DNA of 46,046 nt from Nemertoderma westbladi (GCA_032718475.1 JAUCBJ010007893.1:1-46046), one strand, 5' to 3'; shown: positions 29,148 to 41,185, counted from the stretch's first letter. Numbers and translations are program-made. The notes: generated by a model not told the origin, from the letters alone.

Positions 29148-31585
29148 TACTACTACTACTACTACTAGGTCGAGCGAACTCGGACAGTGGAAATGAGATC
29201 CTTCCAGGCTTCCCGATTCTCCATAGTTGTCGCAATTTCGTTTCTCCCAAGTTCAGTATCCCTTTCAAGTTGATCTATATATGTTATGGCAGGTCGTCCA
29301 CGACTACGCTTTCCATGAGTTGGTTGCCAGAGAAGTAGATCTGGTATGACCTCGTCTTTACTTCGCCAGCAGTGCCCACTGAATCTTAATCTGCGTTCAC
29401 GGAGGGTGGTTGATACAGGTGGTATTGTACCATAAAGCTCGGCGTTTGTCATGTGTTGTCTCCAGCTGATGTTTAGGGCTGCCCTTAGTAGTCTTGTGTA
29501 GCAACCATCAATTCGTTGTTCAAGTGATTTAGTCAGTGTCCAGGTCTCACCCCCGTATAAAAATACACTTTCCACTGTGGCTCGAAAGAACTTAGTCTTC
29601 AGGTGCCTGGAGAGATCTGATTTCCAGATGGTATCCATTTTTGATAGAGCTACCCAAGCCTTTGCTTTCCTAACTTCTATGTCCTTTTTGCTACTCTCTA
29701 TCCATGATCCAAGGTACTGGAAGTCATCGACCTTCCTTAGTTGATTATTATCAATGGTTGTCAAGTTTCCATCAACATTAAAGGTCATGAATTCGGTCTT
29801 GGTAGCATTTATATGCAATCCAACCTCCTTAGCAGCCCTCTCCACTTTATTTAGTAGAAGCTGTGCATCTGCTAGCGTATTAGAGAGCAGGGCGATGTCA
29901 TCCGCAAAGTCGGTGTCTGTGACTGTAGTTGCCGGATATCTACTACTTCTGCGTTCTTGAAGTGTGAATCCCTGATCTTCACCCTTTGTGGCCGTCCTCA
30001 TTGCGTAATCCAGTACAATTACAAATAGTAATGGTGCTAATGTGTCACCTTGCAGTACGCCAGCCAGGATTGAGAAAAACTCAGTTTCACCATCTGGTGA
30101 GAGTACCTGCGCTTCTGTGTCACAATATAACAATCCAATGCCAGCAACAATTACTTCTGGTATTCCATAAGCTCTTAGGATTTCAAGCATTTTACCTCTA
30201 TGGATGGAGTCGAATGCCTTCTTGAAGTCCACAAAAGTCATGACTGCGGGGAGATTCTTTGACTTAATTCCTTCAATCAGTCTCCGTAGTGCAAGTATCT
30301 GAGCTATTGTTGATCTACTTGGTCGAAATCCGTTTTGGCTCTTACGCAGTAGTTTCTCTATGTGAGGCCTAATCCTATATAGAATCATTTTATTGTATAT
30401 TTTGGCAGCTACCACAAGCAGACAGATCCCACGATAGTTTGTTGGTATGCCGAGGTCTCCTTTCTTGGGGAGAGGCTTTAGTTGACCTTTAGTCCAAATT
30501 GGTGGTGGCTTTTCCCCTTTTAACATCCGGTCGCAAACATTCAATAATGGTCTATTTAGCACTCCGGTTTTCCATACCTCCGCTGGGATTTCATCTAATC
30601 CACTCGCTTTATTATTGGACATGATTATAATGCTTCTTTGGAGTTCGGCAGGTGTGAAGTCCCCTGTTTCTATAGGTAGTGTCTTGTCATATATTTTCCT
30701 TGTAGGGCTGACCTCGATGTTTGGTGGCTGCCCAAGTAAGTTGCTGAAGTGATTTTTCCACTTCCCAACACGTTCTTCAGGACTATCGGCTTTGAGGCGC
30801 CCCTTTGCACAACTTTTCCGACCAGATACCTCATTTACAGTTTGCCAGGTAAGTCTTGATTGTTGCTGTATGTGAGCAGTTGTAATTGCTTCAGTTTTAT
30901 CCTGTATGTACTTTTCCTGGCTGATGTTGTAGGCCAATTTAAGATCGTCCTTAGCTTTCTCAACCTTGTTAATGTTTTCGGTTGTTGGTTGTTCGGTTTT
31001 AACTTTGTAGGCTATCTTAAGATCTTCTCTCTTACAAGTAACCTCAGAGTTTTGCCATGGCACATACTGTTTTCGTTTAGGTTTCTGGGGGATATGCCTC
31101 TTAGCTGATTCCTTGTGGGCTGTTATTATATTCTGGTATATTGAATCGGTGGATTGGTCTTCATCTATTGACTGAAGTGCTTCAAAGCGGTTTTGAACTT
31201 CTACTGTATAAGCATCCTTTACAGCATTGTCAGTTCTGAGTTTCTCCCAGTCGTAGTTGATTTGCTTGCTTGTCCTGGGTTTGCTGGCTCTCAAACTGAG
31301 TCTGATCTCTGCAGTCACAATTCTGTGGTCCGAACCAATTAGGTTGAACGAGCTGTATGCCTCGCAGTTGATCATGCTATTTCTCCACTTTTTGTTTATA
31401 AGGATGTAATCCAGTTGTGCTTGGGTTCCATTAGGGTATTGAAAGGTCCATAGCTTCCCCTTACTCTTTTCGAATTTGTTGTTTGTTGGTATCAATTCAC
31501 ATTCTTCCATTAGGTATAAAAGTAAGTACTCTGGTTCACCGGGATTAAGAAAAATAGGTCTCTGTTTCAAATCTAACAGAATCAA
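29148..31585 (-). mobile_element. RTE-like LINE, 5' truncated, open 806-codon frame
   Basis: The single frame (stop TAG at 29165-29167) starts inside the endonuclease domain. KLWTFQYPNGTQAQLDYIL and SDHRIV (residues 85-90) are the last endonuclease motifs. The reverse transcriptase follows: NYRGICLL (about 383), NGFRPSRST, FVDFKKAFDS (Asp453), GVLQGDTLAPLLF and FADDIALLS (Asp562, Asp563). The C-terminal region has FLYGGETWTL and LRFSGHCWRS with a GKRSRGRP motif, as in RTE-type proteins. No RNase H is seen. The stop codon is the first unit of a (TAG)n tail that ends the element, so there is almost no 3' UTR, which also fits RTE-type elements. The frame has no stops, suggesting a recent insertion. 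No true ATG is at the 5' edge, where satellite sequence begins. Confidence 0.88.
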
Positions 31586-32648
31586 TAGAATGAGAAAAAG
31601 TACATAGAATCAAGGGAATGAGAAAAAGTATATAGAATACAGGGAATGAGAAAAAGTATATAGAATCCACAAATGATAAAAAGTACATAGAGTTAAGGGA
31701 ATGAGAAAAAGTATATAGAATACAGGGAATGAGAAAAAGTATATAGAATCCATAAATGACAAAAAGTACATAGAATCAAGGGGATGAGAAAAAGTATATA
31801 GAATACAGGGAATGAGAAAAAGTATATAGAATACAGGGAATGAGAAAAGAAAAAGTATATAGAATCCAGAGAACGATAAAAAGTATATAGAATCCATAAA
31901 TTAGAAAAAGTACATAGAATCAAGGGAATGATAAAAAGTATATAGAATCCAGAGAATGAGAAAAAGTATATAGAATTTATAAATGAGAAAAGTACATAGA
32001 AGCAAGGGGACGAGAAAAAGTATATAGAATGCAGAGAATGAGAAAAAGTATATAGAATACAGAGAATGTGAAAAAGTATATAGAATCCATAAATGAGAAA
32101 AGTACATAGAATCAAGGGAATGAGAAAAAGTATATAGAATACAGGGAATGAGAAAACGTATATAGAATACAGGGAATGAGAAAAAGTATATAGAATCCAG
32201 AGAATGAGAAAAAGTATATAGAATTTATAAATGAGAAAAGTACATAGAAGCAAGGGGACGAGAAAAAGTATATAGAATGCAGAGAATGAGAAAAAGTATA
32301 TAGAATACAGAGAATGTGAAAAAGTATATAGAATCCATAAATGAGAAAAGTACATAGAATCAAGGGAATGAGAAAAAGTATATAGAATACAGGGAATGAG
32401 AAAACGTATATAGAATACAGGGAATGAGAAAAAGTATATAGAATCCAGAGAATGAGAAAAAGTATATAGAATCCAGAGAATGAGAAAAAGTATATAGAAT
32501 CCATAAATGAGAAAAGTACATAGAATCAAGGGAATGAGAAAAAGTATATAGAATACAGGGGATGAGAAAAGGTATATAGTATCCATAAATGAGAAAAGTA
32601 CATAGAATCAAGGGAATGAGAAAAAGTATATAGAATACAGGGAATGAG
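31586..32648 (-). repeat. 28-bp satellite, block 1
   Basis: About 38 units of a 28-bp monomer containing GAGAAAAAGTATATAGAATC on the plus strand, with variants CCATAAATGAGAAAAGTACATAG (shorter) and TCAAGGG. It borders the LINE on one side and the transposase-like element on the other. All three minus frames are open because the monomer lacks stops. Confidence 0.96.
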
Positions 32649-32665
32649 TGTCACCTTAAACAGTG

Positions 32666-34864
32666 TCATCTCATCTCGAATACCTTTTGCACGAAAGATA
32701 CGGTTGCTACTGACCGCTTGCAAAGCCTGTCAAAGTGTGCTAAATCTCTTTCGGCATCTATATTATTCACAGAGAGTTTATCAACTATGTCTGCCTCAAG
32801 CTCACTCACAACTGTTGCTCTTGCAGCATCATTGCCATCTGCAAATCCATATTCACGACCACGTTGCATTTTCAAGTCTCTTGCTGCACGTTTACAAAAC
32901 TTATCGACAAACAACTTTACAAGTCCATTTGGTTCTTCCAGCTGAAAAGAGTAATCCACTACAAAGGCATTTAGCGTCTTCATTTCACCATTGTTGAGGT
33001 CTTCATGTAACTGTGGAAGTATTTTAACCAAATCTGACTGCTTTGATTTTTCTACCATATTTAAGAACGGCATTGTTACTTTGTATGTGAACCATGCTAG
33101 ACTCTTCAACCCAATTTCAATAAGTGGATAGTCCAAGTACAACCTACATGCCTGAATGAGAACATTTGAACGAGTAGTAGAACTTAGAAGCTTATCAATG
33201 TCACTCAGGTGATACACAATTGCAGCCGCAGTGTAACCAAGTTTAGCAAATCTTCTTTCAGTGTAAATTGAGAATTTTTTGCGTTTGCTGTCTCGGGCGA
33301 GCTGAACATCGAACTCTTCAAACAGGGACGACTGATGTCCATCATTTGTTACCAATTTCTGGAATGCAGTGATAGCTGCAACAGTTACACACTTGTTTGT
33401 TGGCAAGAAAGATCGTAAGAATGGTTGATGCGAAAGTATTGATTCATGCAGATTAGATTGGCGTTCAAGTTCTAACAAAACAAGCAAGTTTCCCCTGTCG
33501 AATACCTCACAAGTGTGTGAGATGCATAGTAGATGTAGAGGAACATGAGATGTCATCAACGTTCCTGCAACCATTTCAGCTACTTTTAGATTTTTTGAAA
33601 CGCTATCTGTCATCAAAGCTGTTATTCTTTGCCAAAGAATTTCGGCTCTGGTTTCACCTGCAATTGCCAGGCGCTTGAGATTTTCAACCAACAGCTCTGA
33701 TATTGTCTCTCTGTTTTCTCGTGCAAGAGATAGTGGACGAACACGAAAATCCTTGCCACTGCTTAGCTTCACAATAACAGCTGGCCAATCACCTTCTATC
33801 CGTCTACGCTTTGTGGTGTCAAAGTGTAATGTAATCTGTTCATCTTCGGCCTCCAGTATTGCAAGTGCGGCGTTTCGCTCTTCCTGAATAGCTAGTATAT
33901 GCTTCTGTTTGTCGATTGCACGCGCACTTGGTAACACATTCTCATAGCTTTCAAATTCTATAGCAGTCCGAGGTGTAGTATTTTTCTGAGTACTAATGCT
34001 GGCAGTTGAAGTTGGCTCAATGACTCCACCATTTTCGTCATCACTGCGACATCCATCAACAACAATTGGTGGGTTCAGTTCATATCTATGACTAAAGAAC
34101 TCTTGTGTGGTCGCTTGAAAGGCTTTTCTCGCTTGTTCAATTGTAATAGCTGCATTCACACAGGACCTTGCCAAAGCAGTTTTGATTTTTGGTACAAAGT
34201 TTCTGACACCAGTTCTCAGCTTAAAATGTAAGGGATCTGACAATTTCACTTGGACTCCGAAATCAACCTTTGGCCGTGTGTCCCGAGCTAAACCTGAGCG
34301 ATGCAGAGATTGACCTAGAAATCCAGAGGGTACATTTAGAGAAGTAGATGGCGTAGAGGTTAAAAGGTCTAAAAACTCGGAATTATCCTCCTCTTCTTCA
34401 GTAGTTAACAATCTTTCTGCGTCACGCTGTTGTTCATATTCAACATCCACCTGTTCACTTAGAGCCATGTTTCTTGATCCCTTCTGGTCATGGTAGAAAT
34501 CACGTTCATGTGGATCTAGATTGTCTGGATTGACCTTTGCCCCAAGGCAATCTAGAAGAAATCTATGTTCTTTATGAAATTCTAGACTATTCTTGCGTTT
34601 TGTCCCCGATTTATAGTTTGCAGTAACTTTACTTCGATAGGATTTCATATACCCATCCAACTTGTAGCGAATGCTCTTCTGTGTCATAGCATTTCCCATT
34701 CCAAAGGCTGTCTCCCATTGATATTGAAGTGATTTGGCACATGCTGATATGGCATCTCTTTGCTTTTGTGAGTTATACGTAGGGGACACAGAGAAAATAG
34801 CAAAGATGCAATCAGTAGCTAGTGGTAGACTATTTCCAAATGCAAATATATATTCAGTTGGCAT
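32666..34864 (-). CDS. Transposase-like protein, 732 codons
   Basis: The frame starts at a genuine ATG (34864) and is uninterrupted to 32666. The N-terminal 130 residues are basic (YKSGTKRKNSLEFHKEHRFLLDCLG) and an acidic linker follows. The centre has LHFDTTKRRR (Asp349), then PAVIVKLSSGKDFRVRPLSL, then ITALMTDSVSKN (Asp420), then LHLLCISHTCEVFDRGN (Cys447, His450, Cys452). Spacing and pattern recall an RNase H-fold DDE transposase, with the metal-binding CxxHxC after the second Asp. A third acidic residue cannot be placed with confidence. The C-terminal part (NNIDAERDLAHFDRL) recalls the late conserved block of hAT-related proteins. The frame ends just before satellite DNA, so the C-terminus may be cut. 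No terminal inverted repeats are visible. It could be a transposon or an intron-nested host gene derived from one. Confidence 0.62.
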   Translation of the reverse strand: MPTEYIFAFGNSLPLATDCIFAIFSVSPTYNSQKQRDAISACAKSLQYQWETAFGMGNAMTQKSIRYKLDGYMKSYRSKVTANYKSGTKRKNSLEFHKEHRFLLDCLGAKVNPDNLDPHERDFYHDQKGSRNMALSEQVDVEYEQQRDAERLLTTEEEEDNSEFLDLLTSTPSTSLNVPSGFLGQSLHRSGLARDTRPKVDFGVQVKLSDPLHFKLRTGVRNFVPKIKTALARSCVNAAITIEQARKAFQATTQEFFSHRYELNPPIVVDGCRSDDENGGVIEPTSTASISTQKNTTPRTAIEFESYENVLPSARAIDKQKHILAIQEERNAALAILEAEDEQITLHFDTTKRRRIEGDWPAVIVKLSSGKDFRVRPLSLARENRETISELLVENLKRLAIAGETRAEILWQRITALMTDSVSKNLKVAEMVAGTLMTSHVPLHLLCISHTCEVFDRGNLLVLLELERQSNLHESILSHQPFLRSFLPTNKCVTVAAITAFQKLVTNDGHQSSLFEEFDVQLARDSKRKKFSIYTERRFAKLGYTAAAIVYHLSDIDKLLSSTTRSNVLIQACRLYLDYPLIEIGLKSLAWFTYKVTMPFLNMVEKSKQSDLVKILPQLHEDLNNGEMKTLNAFVVDYSFQLEEPNGLVKLFVDKFCKRAARDLKMQRGREYGFADGNDAARATVVSELEADIVDKLSVNNIDAERDLAHFDRLCKRSVATVSFVQKVFEMR

Positions 34865-35400
34865 AATATCAAATATATATCAGGATAAGGACCAAATTAT
34901 ATCACAAATATTATTATATCAGAATAAGGCTTACACTACACAGCTACACTGTACAATTGTATAATGTGTATAACTGTTCAATTCAACTATTATAAATGTA
35001 ACATTGCACTATGTCGCAAGTTGAAGAATCCTACCATAGTGTCTATCCTACAGAGAAGCTAGAACCACATGAGTTAGAAGTGGACCATAACTCCAAAAGT
35101 ATTAACAATTTGGTCCCAAAACATGTTTCTTCTCCAACTAAATCGGCCATTGCGGTTCTAATGAGCCCATAACCAGCTCTATGGCACAATCAGAAGTGCT
35201 TCTATTGAATTAAGCACTGAAAATCATACGCAATAAAAATATTCATTATCACTTATCGGTTGAGGGAATACTTTCTCGACTGGCGATTTTTTTTGTTTCA
35301 GCCATATACCTTATACTATACCTCAAATTGCTTCTCTCATTATGCCTATTCAAATGAGCTTTGACCTTGGCAGTTTTTCGGATGGTCACTTCTACAGCCG
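34865..35400. other. 5' flank of the transposase-like gene
   Basis: No coding signal. This is probably the upstream part of the inserted element: the satellite resumes at 35401, and a search for inverted termini against 32649 found no match. Confidence 0.5.
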
Positions 35401-38400
35401 ACTGCTAATAGAATCAAGGGAATGAGAAAAAGTATATAGAATCCAGAGAATGAGAAAAAGTATATAGAATCCATAAATGAGAGAACGTATATAGAATGCA
35501 GAGAATAAGAAAAAGTATATAGAATCCAGAGAATGAGAAAAAGTATATAGAATCCATAAATGAGAAAAGTACATAGAATCAAGGGAATGAGAAAAAGTAT
35601 ATAGAATACAGGGAATGAGAAAACGTATATAGAATCCAGAGAATGAGAAAAAGTATATAGAATCCAGAGAACGAGAAAAAGTATATAGAATCCATAAATG
35701 AGAAAAGTACATAGAATCAAGGGAATGAGAAAAAGTATATAGAGACCAGGGAATGAGAAAAAGTATATAGAATACAGGGAATGCGAAAAAGTATATAGAA
35801 TACAGGGAATGCGAAAAAGTATATAGAATCCAGAGAATGAGAAAAAGTATATAGAATCCAGAGAACGAGAAAAAGTATATAGAATCCATAAATGAGAAAA
35901 GTACATAGAATCAAGGGAATGAGAAAAAGTATATAGAATACAGGGAATGAGAAAACGTATATAGAATCCAGAGAATGAGAAAAAGTATATAGAATCCAGA
36001 GAACGAGAAAAAGTATATAGAATCCATAAATGAGAAAAGTACATAGAATCAAGGGAATGAGAAAAAGTATATAGAAAACAGGGAATGAGAAAACGTATAC
36101 AGAATACAGGGAATGAGAAAAAGTATATAGAATCCAGAGAATGAGAAAAAGTATATAGAATGCAGAGAATGAGAAATAGTATATAGAATCCAGAGAAGGA
36201 GAAAATGTATATAGAATCCATAAATGAGAAAACGTATATAGAATGCAGATAATAAGAAAAAGTATATAGAATCCAGAGAATGAGAAAAAGTATATAGAAA
36301 ACAGGGAATGAGAAAACGTATACAGAATACAGGGAATGAGAAAAAGTATATAGAATACAGAGAATGAGAAAAAGTATATAGAATCCATAAATGAGAAAAG
36401 TACATAGAATCAAGGGAATGAGAAAAAGTATATAGAATACAGGGAATGAGAAAACGTATATAGAATCCAGTGAATGAGAAAAAGTATATAGAATCCATAA
36501 ATGAGAAAAGTACATAGAATCAAGGGAATGAGAAAAAGTATATAGAATACAGGGAATGAGAAAAAGTACATAGAGTTAAGGGAATGAGAAAAAGTATATA
36601 GAATACAGGGAATGAGAAAACGTATATAGAATCCATAAATGAGAAAAGTACATAGAATCAAGGGAATGAGAAAAAGTATATAGAATACAGGGAATGAGAA
36701 AAAGTATATAGAGTTAAGGGAATGAGAAAAAGTATATAGAATACAGGGAATGAGAAAACGTATATAGAATACAGGGAATGAGAACAAGTATATAGAATGC
36801 AGGGAATGAGAAAAAGTATATCGAATACAGGGAATGAGAAAATGTATATAGAATCCAGAGAATGAGAAAAAGTATATAGAATACAGGGAATGAGAAAAAG
36901 TATATAGAATACAGGGAATGAGAAAAAGTATATAGAATCTAGAGAATGAGAAAAAGTATATATATAGAATCCATAAATGAGGAAAGTACATAGAATCAAG
37001 GGAATGAGAAAAAGTATATAGAATACAGGGAATGAGAAAAAGTATATAGAATCCAGAGAATAAGAAAAAGTATATAGAATCCAGAGAATGAGAAAAAGTA
37101 TATAGAATCCAGAGAATGAGAAAAAGTATATAGAATCCATAAATGAGAAAAGTACATAGAATCAAGGGAATGAGAAAAAGTATATAGAATCCAGAGAATG
37201 AGAAAAAGTATATAGAATGCAGAGAATGAGAAAACGTATACAGAATACAGGGAATGAGAAAAAGTATATAGAATCCAGAGAATGAGAAAAAGTATATAGA
37301 ATCCATAAATGAGGAAAGTACATAGAATCAAGGGAATGAGAAAAAGTATATAGAATACAGGGAATGAGAAAAAGTATATAGAATCCAGAGAATAAGAAAA
37401 AGTATATAGAATCCAGAGAATGAGAAAAAGTATATAGAATCCAGAGAATGAGAAAAAGTATATAGAATCCATAAATGAGAAAAGTACATAGAATCAAGGG
37501 AATGAGAAAAAGTATATAGAATCCAGAGAATGAGAAAAAGTATATAGAATGCAGAGAATGAGAAAACGTATACAGAATACAGGGAATGAGAAAAAGTATA
37601 TAGAATCCAGAGAATGAGAAAAAGTATATAGAATCCATAAATGAGAAAAGTACATAGAATCAAGGGAATGAGAAAAAGTATATAGAATCCAGAGAATGAG
37701 AAAAAGTATATAGAATGCAGAGAATGAGAAAACGTATACAGAATACAGGGAATGAGAAAAAGTATATAGAATCCAGAGAAGGAGAAAAGGTATATAGAAT
37801 CCATAAATGAGAAAACGTATATAGAATGCAGATAATAAGAAAAAGTATATAGAATCCAGAGAATGAGAAAAAGTATATAGAAAACAGGGAATGAGAAAAC
37901 GTATACAGAATACAGGGAATGAGAAAAAGTATATAGAATACAGAGAATGAGAAAAAGTATATAGAATCCATAAATGAGAAAAGTACATAGAATCAAGGGA
38001 ATGAGAAAAAGTATATAGAATACAGGGAATGAGAAAACGTATATAGAATACAGGGAATGAGAAAAAGTATATAGAATCCAGAGAATGAGAAAAAGTATAT
38101 AGAATCCATAAATGAGAAAAGTACATAGAATCAAGGGAATGAGAAAAAGTATATAGAATCCAGAGAATGAGAAAAAGTATATAGAATGCAGAGAATGAGA
38201 AATAGTATATAGAATCCAGAGAAGGAGAAAAGGTATATAGAATCCATAAATGAGAAAACGTATATAGAATGCAGATAATAAGAAAAAGTATATAGAATCC
38301 AGAGAATGAGAAAAAGTATATAGAAAACAGGGAATGAGAAAACGTATACAGAATACAGGGAATGAGAAAAAGTATATAGAATACAGAGAATGAGAAAAAG

Positions 38401-39846
38401 TATATAGAATCCATAAATGAGAAAAGTACATAGAATCAAGGGAATGAGAAAAAGTATATAGAATACAGGGAATGAGAAAACGTATATAGAATCCAGTGAA
38501 TGAGAAAAAGTATATAGAATCCATAAATGAGAAAAGTACATAGAATCAAGGGAATGAGAAAAAGTATATAGAATACAGGGAATGAGAAAATGTATATAGA
38601 GTTAAGGGAATGAGAAAAAGTATATAGAATGCAGAGAATGAGAAATAGTATATAGAATCCATAAATGAGAAAAAGTATATAGAATACAGGGAATGAGAAA
38701 ACGTATATAGAATCTAGTGAATGAGAAAAAGTATATAGAATCCATAAATGAGAAAAGTACATAGAATCAAGGGAATGAGAAAAAGTATATAGAATACAGG
38801 GAATGAGAAAAAGTATATAGAGTTAAGGGAATGAGAAAAAGTATATAGAGTTAAGGGAATGAGAAAAAGTATATAGAATACAGGGAATGAGAAAACGTAT
38901 ATAGAATACAGGGAATGAGAACAAGTATATAGAATGCAGGGAATGAGAAAAAGTATATCGAATACAGGGAATGAGAAAATGTATATAGAATCCAGAGAAT
39001 GAGAAAAAGTATATAGAATACAGGGAATGAGAAAAAGTATATAGAATACAGGGAATGAGAAAAAGTATATAGAATCTAGAGAATGAGAAAAAGTATATAT
39101 ATAGAATCCATAAATGAGGAAAGTACATAGAATCAAGGGAATGAGAAAAAGTATATAGAATACAGGGAATGAGAAAAAGTATATAGAATCCAGAGAATAA
39201 GAAAAAGTATATAGAATCCAGAGAATGAGAAAAAGTATATAGAAAAAAGGGAATGAGAAAACGTATACAGAATACAGGGAATGAGAAAAAGTATATAGAA
39301 TCCAGAGAATGAGAAAAAGTATATAGAATCCATAAATGAGAAAAGTACATAGAAACAAGGGAATGAGAAAAAGTATATAGAATACAGGGAATGAGAAAAA
39401 GTATATAGAGTTAAGGGAATGAGAAAAAGTATATAGAATACAGGGAATGAGAAAACGTATATAGAATACAGGGAATGAGAACAAGTATATAGAATGCAGG
39501 GAATGAGAAAAAGTATATAGAATACAGGGAATGAGAAAAAGTATATAGAATACAGGGGATGATAAAAAGTATATAGAGTTAAGGGAATGAGAAAAAGTAT
39601 ATCGAATACAGGGAATGAGAAAATGTATATAGAATCCAGAGAATGAGAAAAAGTATATAGAATACAGGGAATGAGAAAAAGTATATAGAATACAGGGAAT
39701 GAGAAAAAGTATATAGAATCTAGAGAATGAGAAAAAGTATTTATATAGAATCCATAAATGAGGAAAGTACATAGAATCAAGGGAATGAGAAAAAGTATAT
39801 AGAATACAGGGAATGAGAAAAAGTATATAGAGTCCAGAGAATGCAA
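35401..39846 (-). repeat. 28-bp satellite, block 2, with higher-order structure
   Basis: About 159 monomers of the same 28-bp type. Between about 37137 and 37660 a higher-order unit of exactly 166 bp repeats (CCATAAAT anchors at 37137, 37303, 37469, 37635): five 28-mers plus one 26-mer. Larger blocks are also duplicated. The stretch with the rare variant ACAAGTATATAGAATGCAGG occurs near 36785, 38925 and 39480, and the GAAAACAGGGAATGAG variant near 36075, 36300, 37880 and 38325. The block ends about 90 bp from the EXD3 donor. Confidence 0.96.
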
Positions 39847-39934
39847 AACTATAAAATATAGTGAAAAATGTGCAAAACTATAGTTTATATTATAAACTGA
39901 TAGCCTATACTTCTGTACTTAGAGGCCGAACTAC

Positions 39935-41185
39935 CTGTATTTTCGGATGATCGTCCACCGTCGACGCGATTAACTCATCGAAGTTCTCCGTACCGGACAG
40001 TCCGGGACCAGCGTACTTCTTATTAACGAGGAACTTTACGGCGCTGAGACATTTATGGGCGACGGTGTTCGGCAGCAGGTGCGGCTCAACTTCCCACTGC
40101 TTAGCGAGACGAGTGACAAGTTTAGTTATCGTTCGGGGTCGGAGTTTCTCGCGACGAACTGGAATGGAAAGTCGCGTTAACTCGCGGATTTGGAGGAATA
40201 AATCCACGTCGAAGTACGGAACGCAGAACTCGTCGACCGTGGCTACATAAGCCTCCCGGAGGGCTTTATCGTTCCGACAGATTGTTTCAGCAGTCGGACT
40301 CATATCAATGAGGAACAGAGGGATTAGAACCTCGTTGAGGATGTTGGGGATAGAGGACTGGAGTTTGTGGGTCTGTACGAGTCTGGCGGCGGCGCGAAAG
40401 TCGCCCCCCTCTATGTGTTCGTGAGTTGCGACGACGGCTTCCTCGCGGTTCAACTCGCGTTTATTTGCGAGCTGGTTGTCACGATGGAGGTGGTTCCAAG
40501 GAGTGGTTTCCGTTGTGTTGGCAGCACGATAGTTGTGCGGGATCATCTGCGCGGAAGTCCCGATGTTCTGTGGAGGTGGCGGGTTACGGAACGGCGTGCA
40601 GAACGAATCAGTTTCGATGAGGTCGCATTGGGGCGGTCCGGGAAAGTAAACTCCCTCGGATGGGGGGTATCCGGCCCCCTCGGGGTAAGCTGTCCCTGAG
40701 CCGTGGTAAGGAGGGTAATATTCGCCATAGTCATCACCATCGTCAAGGAAACCGGCCATAAAGTCCTCGTCGTTTCCTTCGTAACCTCCCGGGACCAGGT
40801 TGTTATACCCGTCGTTTGGCTGGGTGTAGCCGTTATTATTAGTGGCGGTATGGTGGTTTATAGACAAGGCGTTCATTCTATTGGAGACCTCGTTAGTGTA
40901 GGGCGGGGGCGGGTAGTAGTTAGGCTGTGCTTCTATCTCATTGTCCCAGCATTCTGTACCCCAACCTGCCGCTTCTCCCACCTGTGTGTAATTATTAACT
41001 GGTATGTCAGGGCTCCAATGTTCTTGGTGTTGGGAACAGCCCTGGGGCCCCTGGAACATTTGTTCTTGGGAGAAATTACATGCTGGATTTACCGTTACCG
41101 GTAGGTGATTTTGTTGGGAGTTATTATTAGCGGAATACTGGAAATTCGCATCACTAGAGCTGTAATTATTGTTAGGCCTATACAT
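39935..41185 (-). CDS. EXD3: EXD3 exon 1: N-terminal helical domain
   Basis: The ATG at 41185 is the first in-frame Met after an upstream in-frame TAA. Residues 1-225 are low-complexity, rich in Asn, Gly, Tyr and Pro (PPPPYTNE, YPEGAGYPP), and not conserved. From about 245 the frame matches the EXD3/mut-7 N-terminal helical domain: HIEGGDFRAAARLVQTHKL, then IPNILNEVLIPLFLID, FCVPYFDVDLFL, LRPRTITKLVTRLAKQWEVE and KFLVNKKY. This domain probably positions the small RNA or Argonaute partner; that is family knowledge. The exon ends at CAG|GTAGTT (39935/39934), so the read-through tail to 39905 is not used. With exon 2 it gives 727 codons. Confidence 0.92.

Larger units (their letters stand above)
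28868..39934 (-). other. EXD3: EXD3 intron, 11.07 kb, phase 0
   Basis: The donor CAG|GTAGTT is at 39935/39934 and the acceptor CTCTAG|GTT at 28868/28867. Joining the exons gives HPKIQ-VKLVEE in frame, continuous with the EXD3 family (helical domain into exonuclease) with no missing residues. The intron contains the satellite blocks, an RTE-like LINE and a transposase-like gene. All coding units inside lie on the same strand as EXD3. Confidence 0.9.

Noticed and set aside
31586-39846. Long minus-strand open frames (up to about 398 codons) with a 28-residue hydrophobic repeat.
   Set aside because: They are readings of the stop-free 28-bp satellite in all three frames; no start context, domain or unique sequence supports a protein.
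35401-39846. A 28-bp periodic array that might suggest a CRISPR.
   Set aside because: Monomers are contiguous with no spacers, and the context is an intron of an animal gene.
39905-39934. Natural EXD3 C-terminus at the stop at 39905.
   Set aside because: The last nine codons lie beyond a good donor, and the homology continues exactly at the 28867 acceptor.
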